NCBI RefSeq assembly: GCF_937900395.1
Contig: NZ_CALCDX010000161.1
Location: forward strand, 25,153 to 89,152
Direction: 5' to 3'
DNA: 64,000 nt
Source of the DNA: an uncultured Caulobacter sp.
Lineage (GTDB): Bacteria > Pseudomonadota > Alphaproteobacteria > Caulobacterales > Caulobacteraceae
Shown here: positions 47,483-56,126 of the stretch, one piece after another
How positions within the stretch are numbered: position 1 is the stretch's first letter
Layout: every line of letters starts with the position of its first letter
Program-made: the position numbers and the translations under genes
The notes under the pieces: model-generated
Databases searched by the model: none
Seen by the model: the letters and a program-made list of their open reading frames with translations, nothing else
What the model was told of the DNA's origin: nothing

Positions 47483-48319
47483 ATGACTCTTTCCGCTGAT
47501 CGGCTCGCGGCGCTCGACGCCTTCGTCATCGACCTGAACAAGGCCTCCGCGGCCGCCATCTTGCCACTGTTCCGGGCCGATCACGGCCTCGAGGACAAGG
47601 GGGCGGGCAAGAACCTACCGCGCGACACCCACGGGGCCTTCGATCCGGTGACCGAGGCCGATCGCGGCGCGGAAGCGGCGATTCGAAAGCTGATCGCCGA
47701 GCGCTATCCCGAGCACGGCGTTATCGGCGAGGAATATGGCGAGGATCGCCCCGACGCCGAGTTCGTCTGGGTGCTGGACCCGATCGACGGCACGCGCGCC
47801 TTCATTTCGGGCCTGCCGCTGTGGACCACGCTGATCGGCCTGCGCCACAACGGTCGTCCGGTGCTGGGCTCGATCGGCCAGCCCTTCACCGACGAGCTGT
47901 TCATCGGCCACGCCGGCGGCGCGCGCCTGATCGCCCGCGGCCAGAGCGCGCCGATCCAGGTGCGCGAGTGCGCCAGTCTGAACGACGCTGTGATCGCCAC
48001 CACCGATCCCGACGCCTGCTTCGACGGCGCCGAGCGCGGCGCCTGGCTGCAGGTGCGCGCGGCCGCCAAGCTGGCCCGCCTGGGCTGCGACGCCTACGCC
48101 TACGCCATGGTCGCCATGGGCAAGATGGACATGGTCATCGAGGCGGGCCTCAAGTCCTGGGACATCGAGGCCGCCATTCCCGTGGTGGAGGCCGCCGGCG
48201 GCATGGTCACCAACTGGCGCGGTGAGACGATCGGCCCGAACGGCGGCCAGATGGTTATCTCGGGCGACCGCCGTCCCTTGGACGAGGCCCTGGTCAGCCT
48301 CCGACGCTCGGCGAAATAG
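47483..48319 (+). CDS. hisN: Histidinol-phosphatase (inositol-monophosphatase family)
   Basis: 278 residues. IMPase-family metal sites: FDPVTEADRGAEAAIRKLI, HGVIGEEYGED, VWVLDPIDGTRAFISGLPLWTTLIGL (DPxDGTxxF) and GLKSWDIEAAIPVVEAAGGMVTNWRGE (WDxxA). The SGLPLWTTLIGL segment and length favour the HisN type histidinol-phosphate phosphatase over inositol phosphatases, but substrate choice is inferred. Its 3' end overlaps the convergent hydrolase gene by 26 bases. Confidence 0.85.
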   Translation: MTLSADRLAALDAFVIDLNKASAAAILPLFRADHGLEDKGAGKNLPRDTHGAFDPVTEADRGAEAAIRKLIAERYPEHGVIGEEYGEDRPDAEFVWVLDPIDGTRAFISGLPLWTTLIGLRHNGRPVLGSIGQPFTDELFIGHAGGARLIARGQSAPIQVRECASLNDAVIATTDPDACFDGAERGAWLQVRAAAKLARLGCDAYAYAMVAMGKMDMVIEAGLKSWDIEAAIPVVEAAGGMVTNWRGETIGPNGGQMVISGDRRPLDEALVSLRRSAK

Positions 48320-49274
48320 GCGCGCCAGCGTTCATTGTCGCGGCGACCGTCTCGTCGAACGCCTTCCAGAACATCGCTCGGCGCGGGTCTGTCTCGATCA
48401 GGATCTCGTGGAAGGCGCCGGGGACCTCGGCGTAGCGCCCCTGCGGCAGCCGATCGGCAATCGCCTTCGACGCCGGATTGAGCACGCGGTCGTCCAGCTC
48501 GGCGGCGACGATCGTGACGGGAATGTCGAGCCCCTCCACGGAGCCCCGACGGGCCAGAGAGGCGCAGGCCGACACCGCGAAATCCAGCCAGCCCCAGGTC
48601 ACGCCCCCAAGGGCGATGCGCGGATCGGCCTTCAGCTGCGCCCGATAGCGATCGTGACGCGCGCGGTCGTGGGTCAGCTTGTCGGCCTCGAAGGTCGTCG
48701 ACAGGGGGTCGTAGGCGGCGCTGACATAACGGCCGGCGAAGCCAAGCCGCGAGAGCGTCCAGGACAGAGCGGTCGCAGCCAAGGGCGGAATCCCGCCGGT
48801 ATTGACGCCCAGCATCGGCGCCGACAGCACGCAGGCCGAGAAGCGACCTTCGCCCTTGGCCAGGGCCAACAGAGTCAGGCAGCCGCCCATCGAGTGGCCC
48901 ATGGCGATCCAAGGCTTGGGCATCCGCGCCTCGAACGCAGCGAGCAGCGCCCTATAGTCCTTCAGGAAGGGCTGATAGCCGCGCGCATGACCTTTCAGCC
49001 GGTCGGGCAGACCGCGCGTCGAGAGCCCCTGCCCTCGCCAGTCGTGCGTCAGGACGGCGAAGCCGCGCGCCAGCAGGTCTTCGACGACCTCGAAATATTT
49101 CTCGATCGGCTCCGTGCGGCCGGGGCTGAGCACCACGGTCCCGCGCGCCGGGCCTTCCGGGAAAAAGCTCGCGGCGCGGAGGGTCGCCCCCTCCGCGCCG
49201 CGGAACCATTCAGCCTTGCCATGATCGGGAACCGGGGCCTCGGGGATCGAGACCAGATAGGCCGGTTCCGTCAT
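48294..49274 (-). CDS. Lysophospholipase/monoacylglycerol-lipase-like hydrolase
   Basis: 326 residues. Serine hydrolase (PldB/Hydrolase_4): PGRTEPIEKYFEVVEDLLARGFAVLTHDWRGQGLSTRGLPDRLKGH, nucleophile elbow AMGHSMGGCLTLLAL, Asp in PVTIVAAELDDRVLNP and His in GAFHEILIETDPRRAMFWKAF. There is no signal peptide. It probably cleaves lysophospholipids or monoglycerides. It lies 5 bases after the SCP2 gene on the same strand, so both likely belong to one lipid-related operon. Confidence 0.92.
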   Translation of the reverse strand: MTEPAYLVSIPEAPVPDHGKAEWFRGAEGATLRAASFFPEGPARGTVVLSPGRTEPIEKYFEVVEDLLARGFAVLTHDWRGQGLSTRGLPDRLKGHARGYQPFLKDYRALLAAFEARMPKPWIAMGHSMGGCLTLLALAKGEGRFSACVLSAPMLGVNTGGIPPLAATALSWTLSRLGFAGRYVSAAYDPLSTTFEADKLTHDRARHDRYRAQLKADPRIALGGVTWGWLDFAVSACASLARRGSVEGLDIPVTIVAAELDDRVLNPASKAIADRLPQGRYAEVPGAFHEILIETDPRRAMFWKAFDETVAATMNAGAPISPSVGG

Positions 49275-49279
49275 CAGGC

Positions 49280-49588
49280 TCAGCGCATCTTCGAGAACAG
49301 GGCGCCCATCTTGGGCTGCAGGGCCATGGCCACGCCCATGTCCGACAGCTTCAGCTTGCCGGTCATGACCGCCATGGTCGGGTCCAGCTTGCCTTCGCCG
49401 ATGGCCAGCAGGTCGTCCAGCGCCAGCGTCATGGTCAGGTCAGCCGGCTTGTCCTCGTTGGTCACCGAACCACCGTCGATGTGGATGACGCCCGCGTCCT
49501 TCAGATCGAACTTCAGGCTCTTGCCCAGGCCGCTGTCGTCGCCGACGGCGGTTTTGATGCGATCGGTGATTTCCTGGATGGTGGCCAT
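49280..49588 (-). CDS. SCP2 sterol/lipid-binding domain protein
   Basis: 102 residues from ATG 49588. The SCP2 fold reads ITDRIKTAVGDDSGLGKSLKFDLKDAGVIHIDGGSVTNEDKPADLTMTLALDDLLAIGEGKLDPTMAVMTGKLKLSDMGVAMAL. It binds lipid or acyl-CoA in a hydrophobic tunnel. It is cotranscribed with the lysophospholipase-like gene directly downstream. Confidence 0.93.
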   Translation of the reverse strand: MATIQEITDRIKTAVGDDSGLGKSLKFDLKDAGVIHIDGGSVTNEDKPADLTMTLALDDLLAIGEGKLDPTMAVMTGKLKLSDMGVAMALQPKMGALFSKMR

Positions 49589-49760
49589 AGGCGCGATCTC
49601 CCTTTGCGCGAAATGATGTTGCGGATAGCTAGACCAGCGCGACCGAACAAGTAAACACCGTTCAGACGCCACAGGCCCTTATTTCTTCCGGCCGTAGAAG
49701 GCGACCCTAGTCGGGGTTTTTGTCAACTTTACCTGCGCGGCGCCTTCGATCTTCGATCGC

Positions 49761-50645
49761 TCAGCTCGGCTTCACGAACTTGAGGGTCATGCGGTCGCTC
49801 TCCCCTATGGCGTCGTATTTAGCGTGGTCGAAGCCTGGCTCGGCCGGCTCGCCGCGCGGCGCCGACAGGCGCGTGGGCGGCAGGGTCCAGACGCCGAACG
49901 GATGGTCCTTGGTGTCCTTGGGATTGGCGTTGATCTCGCTGGTCGCGGCCAGCACGAAGCCCGCCTCCTTGGCCATCTGGATCACATAGTCCTGCTGGAC
50001 ATAGCCGTCGGCGGCCAACACGTCCTGGACCCGTCCCGGCTCTCCCCGGTGCTCCTCGATCCCCAGCACCCCGCCCGGCTTCAGCGCCGCCAGGGCGTCC
50101 TTGAAGGCCTTCTCGGCGATGCCGCCGGCCATCCAGTTGTGCAGGTTGCGCAGAAAGACGACGAGATCGGCGCTGCCCGCCGGCGCCACCGGACCGCTGG
50201 TCGGGCCGAAGGTGGTGAACGTCACCTCGCCATAGACCTTCTTCGCCCCGGTGACCTTGCGCCGATAGGCCTCGACGATCTCGGCGGCGGCGGGGTCGGC
50301 CGGATTGTTGGTCTCCAGCAGGGCCTCATAGAGCTTGCCCTTGGTGTCGGCCAGGAAGGGCGCGAGGATGTCGGTGTACCACCCTGCCCCCGGCCAGAAC
50401 TCGACCACGGTCTGACCGGGCGCGAGGCCCCAGAACTTCAGGGTCTCGACAGGGTGGCGCCAGCGGTCGCGGGCGCGGTCGGCGGGCAGCCGCCAGTCAC
50501 CGGCGACCACCGCCTCGAGGCTTTCGGGCCGCGCCTTGTCGGCTGGCGCGGCCTTGTCCTTGGACTTGCCGCACCCCGAAAGGCTGAGCGCGGTCGCGCC
50601 GGCCAGGACGCTCCTGCGCGACCACTGCTGGATAGACCCCATCAT
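49761..50645 (-). CDS. Exported methyltransferase-like lipoprotein (paralogue 2)
   Basis: 294 residues. The N-terminus has a Tat-like RR (SRRSVLAGATALSLSGC) ending in a lipobox, so the protein is probably membrane-anchored outside the cytoplasm. The body is Rossmann methyltransferase-like: LKFWGLAPGQTVVEFWPGAGWYTDILAPFL (motif I), ADLVVFLRNLHNWM, ALAALKPGGVLGIEEHRG and the C-terminal NPKDTKDHPFGVWTLPP. It is closely similar to the gene just upstream (50704-51546), including its last 30 residues. The reaction is unknown. Confidence 0.85.
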   Translation of the reverse strand: MMGSIQQWSRRSVLAGATALSLSGCGKSKDKAAPADKARPESLEAVVAGDWRLPADRARDRWRHPVETLKFWGLAPGQTVVEFWPGAGWYTDILAPFLADTKGKLYEALLETNNPADPAAAEIVEAYRRKVTGAKKVYGEVTFTTFGPTSGPVAPAGSADLVVFLRNLHNWMAGGIAEKAFKDALAALKPGGVLGIEEHRGEPGRVQDVLAADGYVQQDYVIQMAKEAGFVLAATSEINANPKDTKDHPFGVWTLPPTRLSAPRGEPAEPGFDHAKYDAIGESDRMTLKFVKPS

Positions 50646-50703
50646 GCCCCCGTGTACGCATACGCTGAAACCACGCCAGGGTGGCCGCCGACCTTGACCA
50701 AAG

Positions 50704-51546
50704 TCAGGCCGGCTTGCGGAAGCGCAGCGTCATGCGGTCGCTCTCGCCGATCGCGTCGTATTTTGTCCGGTCGAAGTTCGGGTCCGCCGGCTGGCCGCCG
50801 GGGGCCGTGCGCTTCACCGGCGGAAGCGTCCACACGCCGAACGGATGGTCCTTGGTGTCCTTGGGATTGGCGTTGATCTCGGACTGGGCGTCCAGCTTGA
50901 AGCCGGCCTTCTCGGCCAGGGCCACGACCGTCGCCGTGTTCAGATAGCCGTCGGCGCCCGCGGCCTTCTCCGATCGCGGATCGGCCCGGTGGTCTTCCAC
51001 CGCCAGGACGCCGCCGGGCTTCAGCACGGCGAAGAAATCCGCGAAGACCTTGTCGGCCATGCCTGGCTGGACGGTCCAGTTATGGACATTGCGGGCGGTC
51101 AGGACGAGGTCGGCCGAGCCCGGCGCGCCCAGAGGCCCCGACACGGCGCCGAAGTTCACGAACCGGGGCTTGCCGTACTTGGCCTCGTCGGCGAAGCGGG
51201 CTTCGAAGTCAGCCCGGCCCTTGCGCGCGCCCTCCGACAGCTTCGGGTTGGAGAGGTCGGCGACGCCGGCAATGTAGGTCCCGCCGGTGGCCTTAGCGTA
51301 GGGCGCCAGAATCTCGGTCCAGTAACCGCCGCCGGGCGAGATTTCGATCACCGTCTGCTTGGGCTTCAGCCCCCAGAAGGTCAGGCTCTCGTACGGATGG
51401 CGCGCGCCGTCGCGGGCGATGTCGCCAGCGGGACGGTTGGGCGAGGCGATGGCGGCTTTCAACGCCTGATCGGTCGCGGCGAAGGCCGCGGGAGCGGTAA
51501 GGCTGACGGCGGCGGCCAGCAGCAGGATGTGGCGACGAAGCGGCAT
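50704..51546 (-). CDS. Exported methyltransferase-like protein (paralogue 1)
   Basis: 280 residues. A cleavable signal peptide (ILLLAAAVSLTAPAAFA/AT) precedes the same fold as the downstream paralogue: LTFWGLKPKQTVIEISPGGGYWTEILAPYA (motif I), ADLVLTARNVHNWT, VLKPGGVLAVEDHRADP, SEINANPKDTKDHPFGVWTLPP and KYDAIGESDRMTLRF. The pair arose by tandem duplication. SAM is not normally available in the periplasm, so either the fold has a new use or SAM/SAH reaches it. Confidence 0.85.
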   Translation of the reverse strand: MPLRRHILLLAAAVSLTAPAAFAATDQALKAAIASPNRPAGDIARDGARHPYESLTFWGLKPKQTVIEISPGGGYWTEILAPYAKATGGTYIAGVADLSNPKLSEGARKGRADFEARFADEAKYGKPRFVNFGAVSGPLGAPGSADLVLTARNVHNWTVQPGMADKVFADFFAVLKPGGVLAVEDHRADPRSEKAAGADGYLNTATVVALAEKAGFKLDAQSEINANPKDTKDHPFGVWTLPPVKRTAPGGQPADPNFDRTKYDAIGESDRMTLRFRKPA

Positions 51547-51636
51547 GGGGGGTGTCCTTCGGCGAATTGTTGCGCGGCGACCTTAACCGGGGCGCGCGAG
51601 GCGTCAAAGGATTCGCGTTCGCTGAAGTCGGCGCCC

Positions 51637-51668
51637 CTTGAACCGAAAAAAGGTCTCACCAACTACAT
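51637..51668 (+). promoter_or_regulatory. Sigma-32-like heat-shock promoter
   Basis: CTTGAA (51637-51642) is the -35 consensus of sigma-32 promoters. After about 16 bases, CCAACTACAT (51659-51668) is a partial match to the CCCCATnT -10 element. It lies 110-140 bases before hsp20, leaving room for a structured leader. Confidence 0.5.
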
Positions 51669-51777
51669 TCACGAAGGCGCTGGGAACCCGGGCCTTCCGG
51701 ACCGCTGGCGACGCCGATTTCGGGTCGCCGAAGGGACGCACACCAAAGACCTTGCTTGATGAGAAGGATCTGACCCT
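51669..51777 (+). ncRNA. ROSE-like RNA thermometer in the hsp20 leader
   Basis: The leader ends GACCTTGCT (51748-51756) - TGATGAG - AAGGATC (51764-51770), so the Shine-Dalgarno AAGGA is paired with CCTT preceded by the conserved TTGCT. A UUGCU facing the SD is the mark of ROSE elements of alphaproteobacterial small heat-shock genes. A further hairpin GGCGAC/GTCGCC lies upstream (about 51706-51728). Recognised by motif, not by covariance search. Confidence 0.65.
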
Positions 51778-52233
51778 ATGCGTACGATCGACCTTTCGCC
51801 CCTGTACCGCTCGCTCGTCGGTTTTGACCGCCTCGCCGCCCAGTTGGACGCCGCGGCCCGCACGGAAGCCAGCTCGGGCTACCCCCCCTACAACATCGAA
51901 CGCACCGGCGAGAACGACTACCGCATCGAAATCGCGGTGGCCGGTTTCAAGCCGGAAGAGCTGAACGTCGAGGTGAAGGAAAACCTGCTGACCGTAACCG
52001 GCCGCAAGGCGGCCAATGACGACGCCAAGCAGTACCTGCACCGCGGGCTCGCCGAACGGAATTTCGAGCGCAAGTTCCAGCTGACCGATTACCTGGTGGT
52101 GGTCGACGCCGAGCTGTCGAACGGCCTGCTGTCCATCTCGCTGAAGCGTGAACTGCCCGAGGCCCTCAAGCCCCGGACCGTGGAGATCAAGGCCAACGCC
52201 TCGCCGCTGATCGAAGGCGAAAAGGCCGCCTAA
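51778..52233 (+). CDS. Small heat-shock protein Hsp20 (IbpA-like)
   Basis: 151 residues. The alpha-crystallin domain spans about residues 38-130: PPYNIERTGENDYRIEIAVAGFKPEELNVEVKENLLTVTGRKA, YLHRGLAERNFERKFQLTDYLVV and the conserved ELSNGLLSISLKRELPE. It is an ATP-independent holdase. Heat control is suggested at two levels, a sigma-32-like promoter and a ROSE-like leader. A strong terminator follows. Confidence 0.96.
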   Translation: MRTIDLSPLYRSLVGFDRLAAQLDAAARTEASSGYPPYNIERTGENDYRIEIAVAGFKPEELNVEVKENLLTVTGRKAANDDAKQYLHRGLAERNFERKFQLTDYLVVVDAELSNGLLSISLKRELPEALKPRTVEIKANASPLIEGEKAA

Positions 52234-52274
52234 GCGGCCTTCTGCGAAGTCTCCCCCACATCCCTCTGAACTTG

Positions 52275-52301
52275 GGCGGCGCAGCGATGCGCCGCCTTTT
52301 T
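52275..52301 (+). terminator. Terminator of hsp20
   Basis: GGCGGCGCA (52275-52283), loop GCGA, TGCGCCGCC (52288-52296), then TTTTT. A strong rho-independent terminator. Confidence 0.92.
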
Positions 52302-52318
52302 CATATCGGCCCGGCCGG

Positions 52319-53584
52319 TTAGTCCGGCATGGACAGATCAAGACCCTGGACCTGGCTGAGGTCCACGTCGCGCAGCCGCGTCTTGGTCAGGCGGGCGCCG
52401 GTCAGGTCCGCGCCGCGCAGATCAGCGCCATCGAGAACCGCGCCGGCGAGGTCGGCCGCCTGGGCCGTCGCATAGCGCAGGCGAGCGCCCTCCATGTTCA
52501 CCAGCGCTTGGCGCTGAGGTCCGATCGGAAGCGGCGACAGGAAGGCTTGGCGCAGATCGGCCTTGGTCAAGTTGGCGCCCGTCAGCTTCGCGCCGCGCAG
52601 ATCCGCCCCCTGCAAGTTGGCTCCGCGCAGGTCGGCGTTCTGCAGGTTAGCGCCCTGCAGGTGGGCGCCGGACAGGTCCAGCCCGACCACGCAGGCGCCC
52701 CGGGCGCTCATCGCCGTGAGCCGCAGCCCCTTCAGCCGATCGCCCAGCGGGCGCAGGTCCTCGCCGTCGAGCCGCGCGGCCGCGCCCTCCTTGCCGCCGG
52801 ACTTGCACCAGCGCTGGTTGGCGAGGCAGAGCTCGTAGAGCGCCTCCGCCTTGGCCAGGGCTTCCGGCGTGGAGGCGCCCAGCACGCCCGCCAGGGCCGC
52901 CCTTTCGATCTTGGCGTTCGAGGTGTCGACCCCCGCCATCACCGCGCCGGCCAGATTGACGCCCTCCAGATTGGCGCCGTCGATGTCCGCGCCATCCAGG
53001 ATAGCGCCGGCGAGATTGGCTTCTTTCAGGTTCGCGCCAGAGAGCTTGGCTCCTCGCAGGGAGCAATCGCTGAAGTCGGCCTTGAACGCCGAGACGCCGG
53101 AAAACTCCGAGCCGTCCAGGGTCGCGCCCGAGAAGTTGGCCTCGTCCACCTCGCCGCGCCGCATCTCCTGCCGCAGGACTTCGGAGCCGTTGCGGGGGTG
53201 CGGGATGGAGACCTGGCCCTCGCGGAAATCGGCCTCGGTGAGGTCCGCCTGCGCCAGGTTGGCGCCACGCAGGCTGGCGCCGCGCATGTCGGCGCGCACT
53301 AGAGAAGCCTGGCGCATGTCGGACTTGCGCAGATCGCAGCTGAACAGATTGGCCCGGTCCAGCTTGGTCCGAACCATGCGGCAGCCGTCCAGGATCGAGG
53401 CGGAGAGATCCGCGTCGGTCAGGTTTCGAAACGACAGATCAAGGCCCGACAACTGCACGAAGCGGAGGGAGGCCCGGCGGCCGCCCGGCTTGCCGGTAAC
53501 GAATTTCTCGTGCGCCGTTACGATCATGTCGAGCTCGGCTTGGCTCAGGCGACGCCGCCCAGCCACGCTTTGCGCGGCGTTCAT
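52319..53584 (-). CDS. Pentapeptide-repeat protein (paralogue A)
   Basis: 421 residues. A(D/N)Lxx repeats fill most of the chain: residues about 60-245 and again about 295-415 (for example ANLQNADLRGANLQGADLRG). Between the blocks is a non-repeat insert with the Cys pair LYELCLANQRWCKSGG. The first 50 residues (RRLSQAELDMIVTAHEKFVTGKPGG) are shared with the downstream neighbour. The right-handed beta-helix may mimic DNA or mediate contacts; the role is unknown. No signal peptide. Confidence 0.93.
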   Translation of the reverse strand: MNAAQSVAGRRRLSQAELDMIVTAHEKFVTGKPGGRRASLRFVQLSGLDLSFRNLTDADLSASILDGCRMVRTKLDRANLFSCDLRKSDMRQASLVRADMRGASLRGANLAQADLTEADFREGQVSIPHPRNGSEVLRQEMRRGEVDEANFSGATLDGSEFSGVSAFKADFSDCSLRGAKLSGANLKEANLAGAILDGADIDGANLEGVNLAGAVMAGVDTSNAKIERAALAGVLGASTPEALAKAEALYELCLANQRWCKSGGKEGAAARLDGEDLRPLGDRLKGLRLTAMSARGACVVGLDLSGAHLQGANLQNADLRGANLQGADLRGAKLTGANLTKADLRQAFLSPLPIGPQRQALVNMEGARLRYATAQAADLAGAVLDGADLRGADLTGARLTKTRLRDVDLSQVQGLDLSMPD

Positions 53585-53689
53585 AACGATGTTCCCTATG
53601 ATGGTCTCGATGGATTGGCGGGACCGTATCGGGACGGGGACAGCGAACAGTTAAGCTCGCGACGAATTGCCGCGTTTTTTTGACAATCG

Positions 53690-54958
53690 TTAGATCACGT
53701 CGTCCAAGCCGCGCGCGCCCAGCCGGATCGCGCCCGTCACGTCGACATCGCGCATCTGGGCGCCAGTGAAATTGGCGCGCGAGAGATCGGCGCCAGCCAG
53801 CCGCGCCTGGCGGAGGTCGGCGCGCGCGAGATCGGCGTTAGCCAGGATCGCGCCGGTCAAGTCGCAAGGCAGCACACGGTCGGCGGTGATCAGCAGCGGC
53901 CCCAGCTGCGCGTCGCGCAAGTCCGAGCCGGTCAGCTTGGCGCCCTTCAGCCGCGCGCCGCGGAGGTCGGCCCGGCGTAGGTTGCAGGCTCGAAGGTCCG
54001 CCCCCTCGAGCTGGGCGCCCTGCATCTGCACGCCTTCCATGTCGAGGCCGTAGAACACCGCCCCCTTGGCCGACAGGGCCGTCAGGTTGAAGCCGCGCAC
54101 CGAGCGCAGGTTACGCAGGTCCGCCTTGTCGAATACCGAGGGCTTACCCTCGGCGCCGCCGGTCTCGATCCAGCGCGCATGGTCGGCGATCATCTGCTCA
54201 TAGGGCAGGTCGGAGACGTTGGTGCCCGCCGGCTTGTCGGTCAGGGCGCCTTCCATGTTCGTCTGGCTGACGTTCCAGGACATGGTCTTGGCGCCGACCA
54301 GCACCGTGTTGCGAAGGTCCGCGCCGGCGAGGTTGGCGCCCGACAGGTCCGCGCCGGCCAGGTTGGCGCCGTTGAAATTGGCTTGCTTCAGATTGGCGCG
54401 GACCAGCTTGGCGTCCTTCAGGATCGCGTCGCTGAAGTCGGCCTTGGTCGCGACGATCCCCGACAGGCGCGAGCGCTCCAGATTGGCGCCGCTGAGGTTG
54501 GCGCCGATGGCGTAGGCCTCGCGTTGGGTCAGCTCGATGACCTTGTAGCCCTCCTTGCGGTCGGCGGCCGCGATGGCCCCTTCCCGCAGGTCGGCCTCGA
54601 ACATGTCGGCGCCGGTTAGATTGGCGCCGCGCAGGCTGGAGCCGCGGAGGTCAGCGCGGCGCAAGGAGGCGTCGGTGAGGTCCGCGCCCTGCAGGTCCGC
54701 GCCATAGAGGTTGGCGTTGTCCAGCTTGGTCTTGCGGAGGTCGCAGCCGACCATCATCGCGCCGGTGAAGTCGGCGTCGCAAAGGTTCCGGCCCGTCAAC
54801 GACAGGCCGGAAAGATCACAGAACGTGAAGACCGCCCGCGCGCCCCCCATCTTCGCCGACCACAGGCGATCGTGCTTGGCGCAGATGACGTCGAGGTCGT
54901 GCTGCGTCAGACGCTTGTATTCTTGCGCGGCGGGCGCGTCGGCGCTCATGGGCGGCAT
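53690..54958 (-). CDS. Pentapeptide-repeat protein (paralogue B)
   Basis: 422 residues (419 if ATG 54949 is used). Same architecture as paralogue A: a shared N-terminal module (LTQHDLDVICAKHDRLWSAKMGG), a first repeat block, a non-repeat insert (QMIADHARWIETGGAEGKPSVFDKADLR), and a second repeat block to the end. The two genes are tandem on the same strand, separated by about 105 bases, and arose by duplication. Function unknown. Confidence 0.93.
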   Translation of the reverse strand: MPPMSADAPAAQEYKRLTQHDLDVICAKHDRLWSAKMGGARAVFTFCDLSGLSLTGRNLCDADFTGAMMVGCDLRKTKLDNANLYGADLQGADLTDASLRRADLRGSSLRGANLTGADMFEADLREGAIAAADRKEGYKVIELTQREAYAIGANLSGANLERSRLSGIVATKADFSDAILKDAKLVRANLKQANFNGANLAGADLSGANLAGADLRNTVLVGAKTMSWNVSQTNMEGALTDKPAGTNVSDLPYEQMIADHARWIETGGAEGKPSVFDKADLRNLRSVRGFNLTALSAKGAVFYGLDMEGVQMQGAQLEGADLRACNLRRADLRGARLKGAKLTGSDLRDAQLGPLLITADRVLPCDLTGAILANADLARADLRQARLAGADLSRANFTGAQMRDVDVTGAIRLGARGLDDVI

Positions 54959-55030
54959 GGTATCCCGAATGACGCGTCAACCCTGCGCAGAACAGGATTA
55001 ACGCCGCCTTTCCAACGGTTTCCGCCGCCG

Positions 55031-55744
55031 TCAGCCAACCTGCGGCAGAGCCTCGGCCCGGCTCTCGTCCAGATAGCGCGCGCCGGTCGGCTTCAGCTGG
55101 GCGTCCAGTTCGATGACCAGCGGGTTGCCGGTCGGGATCTCGACGCCGACGATCTTGTCGTCCGGCACCTGGAACAAGTGCTTGACGATGGCGCGCAGCG
55201 AGTTGCCGTGGGCGGCGACCAGAACGGTCTCGCCCGCCTTCAGATGTGGGGCGATGTCGCTCTCCCAGTAGGGCAACACGCGGACCAGGGTCGTGGCCAG
55301 GCTCTCGGTCGACGGCAGGCTCGCGCCCTTGTAGCGGCGGTCCTTGGCGAAGTCGTACTCCCCGCCCGGGGCCAGTTCCGGCGGCGGGATGTCGTACGAG
55401 CGGCGCCAGATCGTCACCTGCTCGACGCCGTGCTTCTCGGCGGTCTCGGCCTTGTTCAGACCGGTCAGCCCACCGTAGTGGCGCTCATTCAGCCGCCAGT
55501 CCTTGGTCACCGGCACGAAGCTCTGCTTGGCCGCGTCCAGCGCCAGGTTGCAGGTGCGGATGGCGCGGGTTTGGACCGAGGTGAAGGCCTGGTCGATGTC
55601 GAGCCCGGCCTTGGCGATCAGCTCGCCGCCCTTGCGCGCCTGGGCCTCGCCCTCGGCCGTCAGGTCGACGTCGACCCAGCCCGTGAAGCGGTTTTCCAGG
55701 TTCCACTGGCTCTGGCCGTGGCGGAGCAGGACGAGGGTCGGCAT
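55031..55744 (-). CDS. gpmA: 2,3-bisphosphoglycerate-dependent phosphoglycerate mutase
   Basis: 237 residues. Histidine phosphatase core LVLLRHGQSQWNLENRFTGWVDVDL (catalytic His in RHG), then RAIRTCNLALDAA, LNERHYGGLTGLNKAE and the second His in LVAAHGNSLRAIVKHL. The length and the RHYGGLTG motif identify dPGM. It interconverts 3- and 2-phosphoglycerate in glycolysis. Confidence 0.96.
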   Translation of the reverse strand: MPTLVLLRHGQSQWNLENRFTGWVDVDLTAEGEAQARKGGELIAKAGLDIDQAFTSVQTRAIRTCNLALDAAKQSFVPVTKDWRLNERHYGGLTGLNKAETAEKHGVEQVTIWRRSYDIPPPELAPGGEYDFAKDRRYKGASLPSTESLATTLVRVLPYWESDIAPHLKAGETVLVAAHGNSLRAIVKHLFQVPDDKIVGVEIPTGNPLVIELDAQLKPTGARYLDESRAEALPQVG

Positions 55745-55877
55745 CGGGCTTCCTTCAGAATGGAGGGCGAGGTCGGGCTTATGTCACGGGCGGGCTAAGA
55801 CCAGCCGCTTCCAGCGTCAAGCACGGATGGCGCCCGCGCCCCCTCCCCCCGGCCGCCGCCCGTGCTATAGGCGGGCC

Positions 55878-56126
55878 ATGCCTGATCGCATCTTCATGCC
55901 GTTGATGGGGCTGATCGCCCTCGTGCTGATCGCCTTTTCCCTTGTCTGGCCGCAAGGCCAGGGCGACCGCTCCTGGGGACCATTCGGCCATACGCCCGTC
56001 CAGCAGACACCGGAAATGAAGGCGAAGATTCAGCGCGAGAAGGACGCCGCCGCGCGTCGGGACGAGGCGGCCCGCAGGGCTGTCGAAGCGGCCAGCCAGG
56101 CCCAGTCCCGCCAGGAAGACCAATGA
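55878..56126 (+). CDS. Small membrane protein upstream of kdsD
   Basis: 82 residues from ATG 55878. It has one transmembrane segment (IFMPLMGLIALVLIAFSLVWP), then a charged, alanine-rich helical tail (KAKIQREKDAAARRDEAARRAVEAASQAQ). The stop overlaps the kdsD start (ATGA), suggesting coupled expression. No function is known; it could be an envelope-linked accessory. Confidence 0.75.
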   Translation: MPDRIFMPLMGLIALVLIAFSLVWPQGQGDRSWGPFGHTPVQQTPEMKAKIQREKDAAARRDEAARRAVEAASQAQSRQEDQ

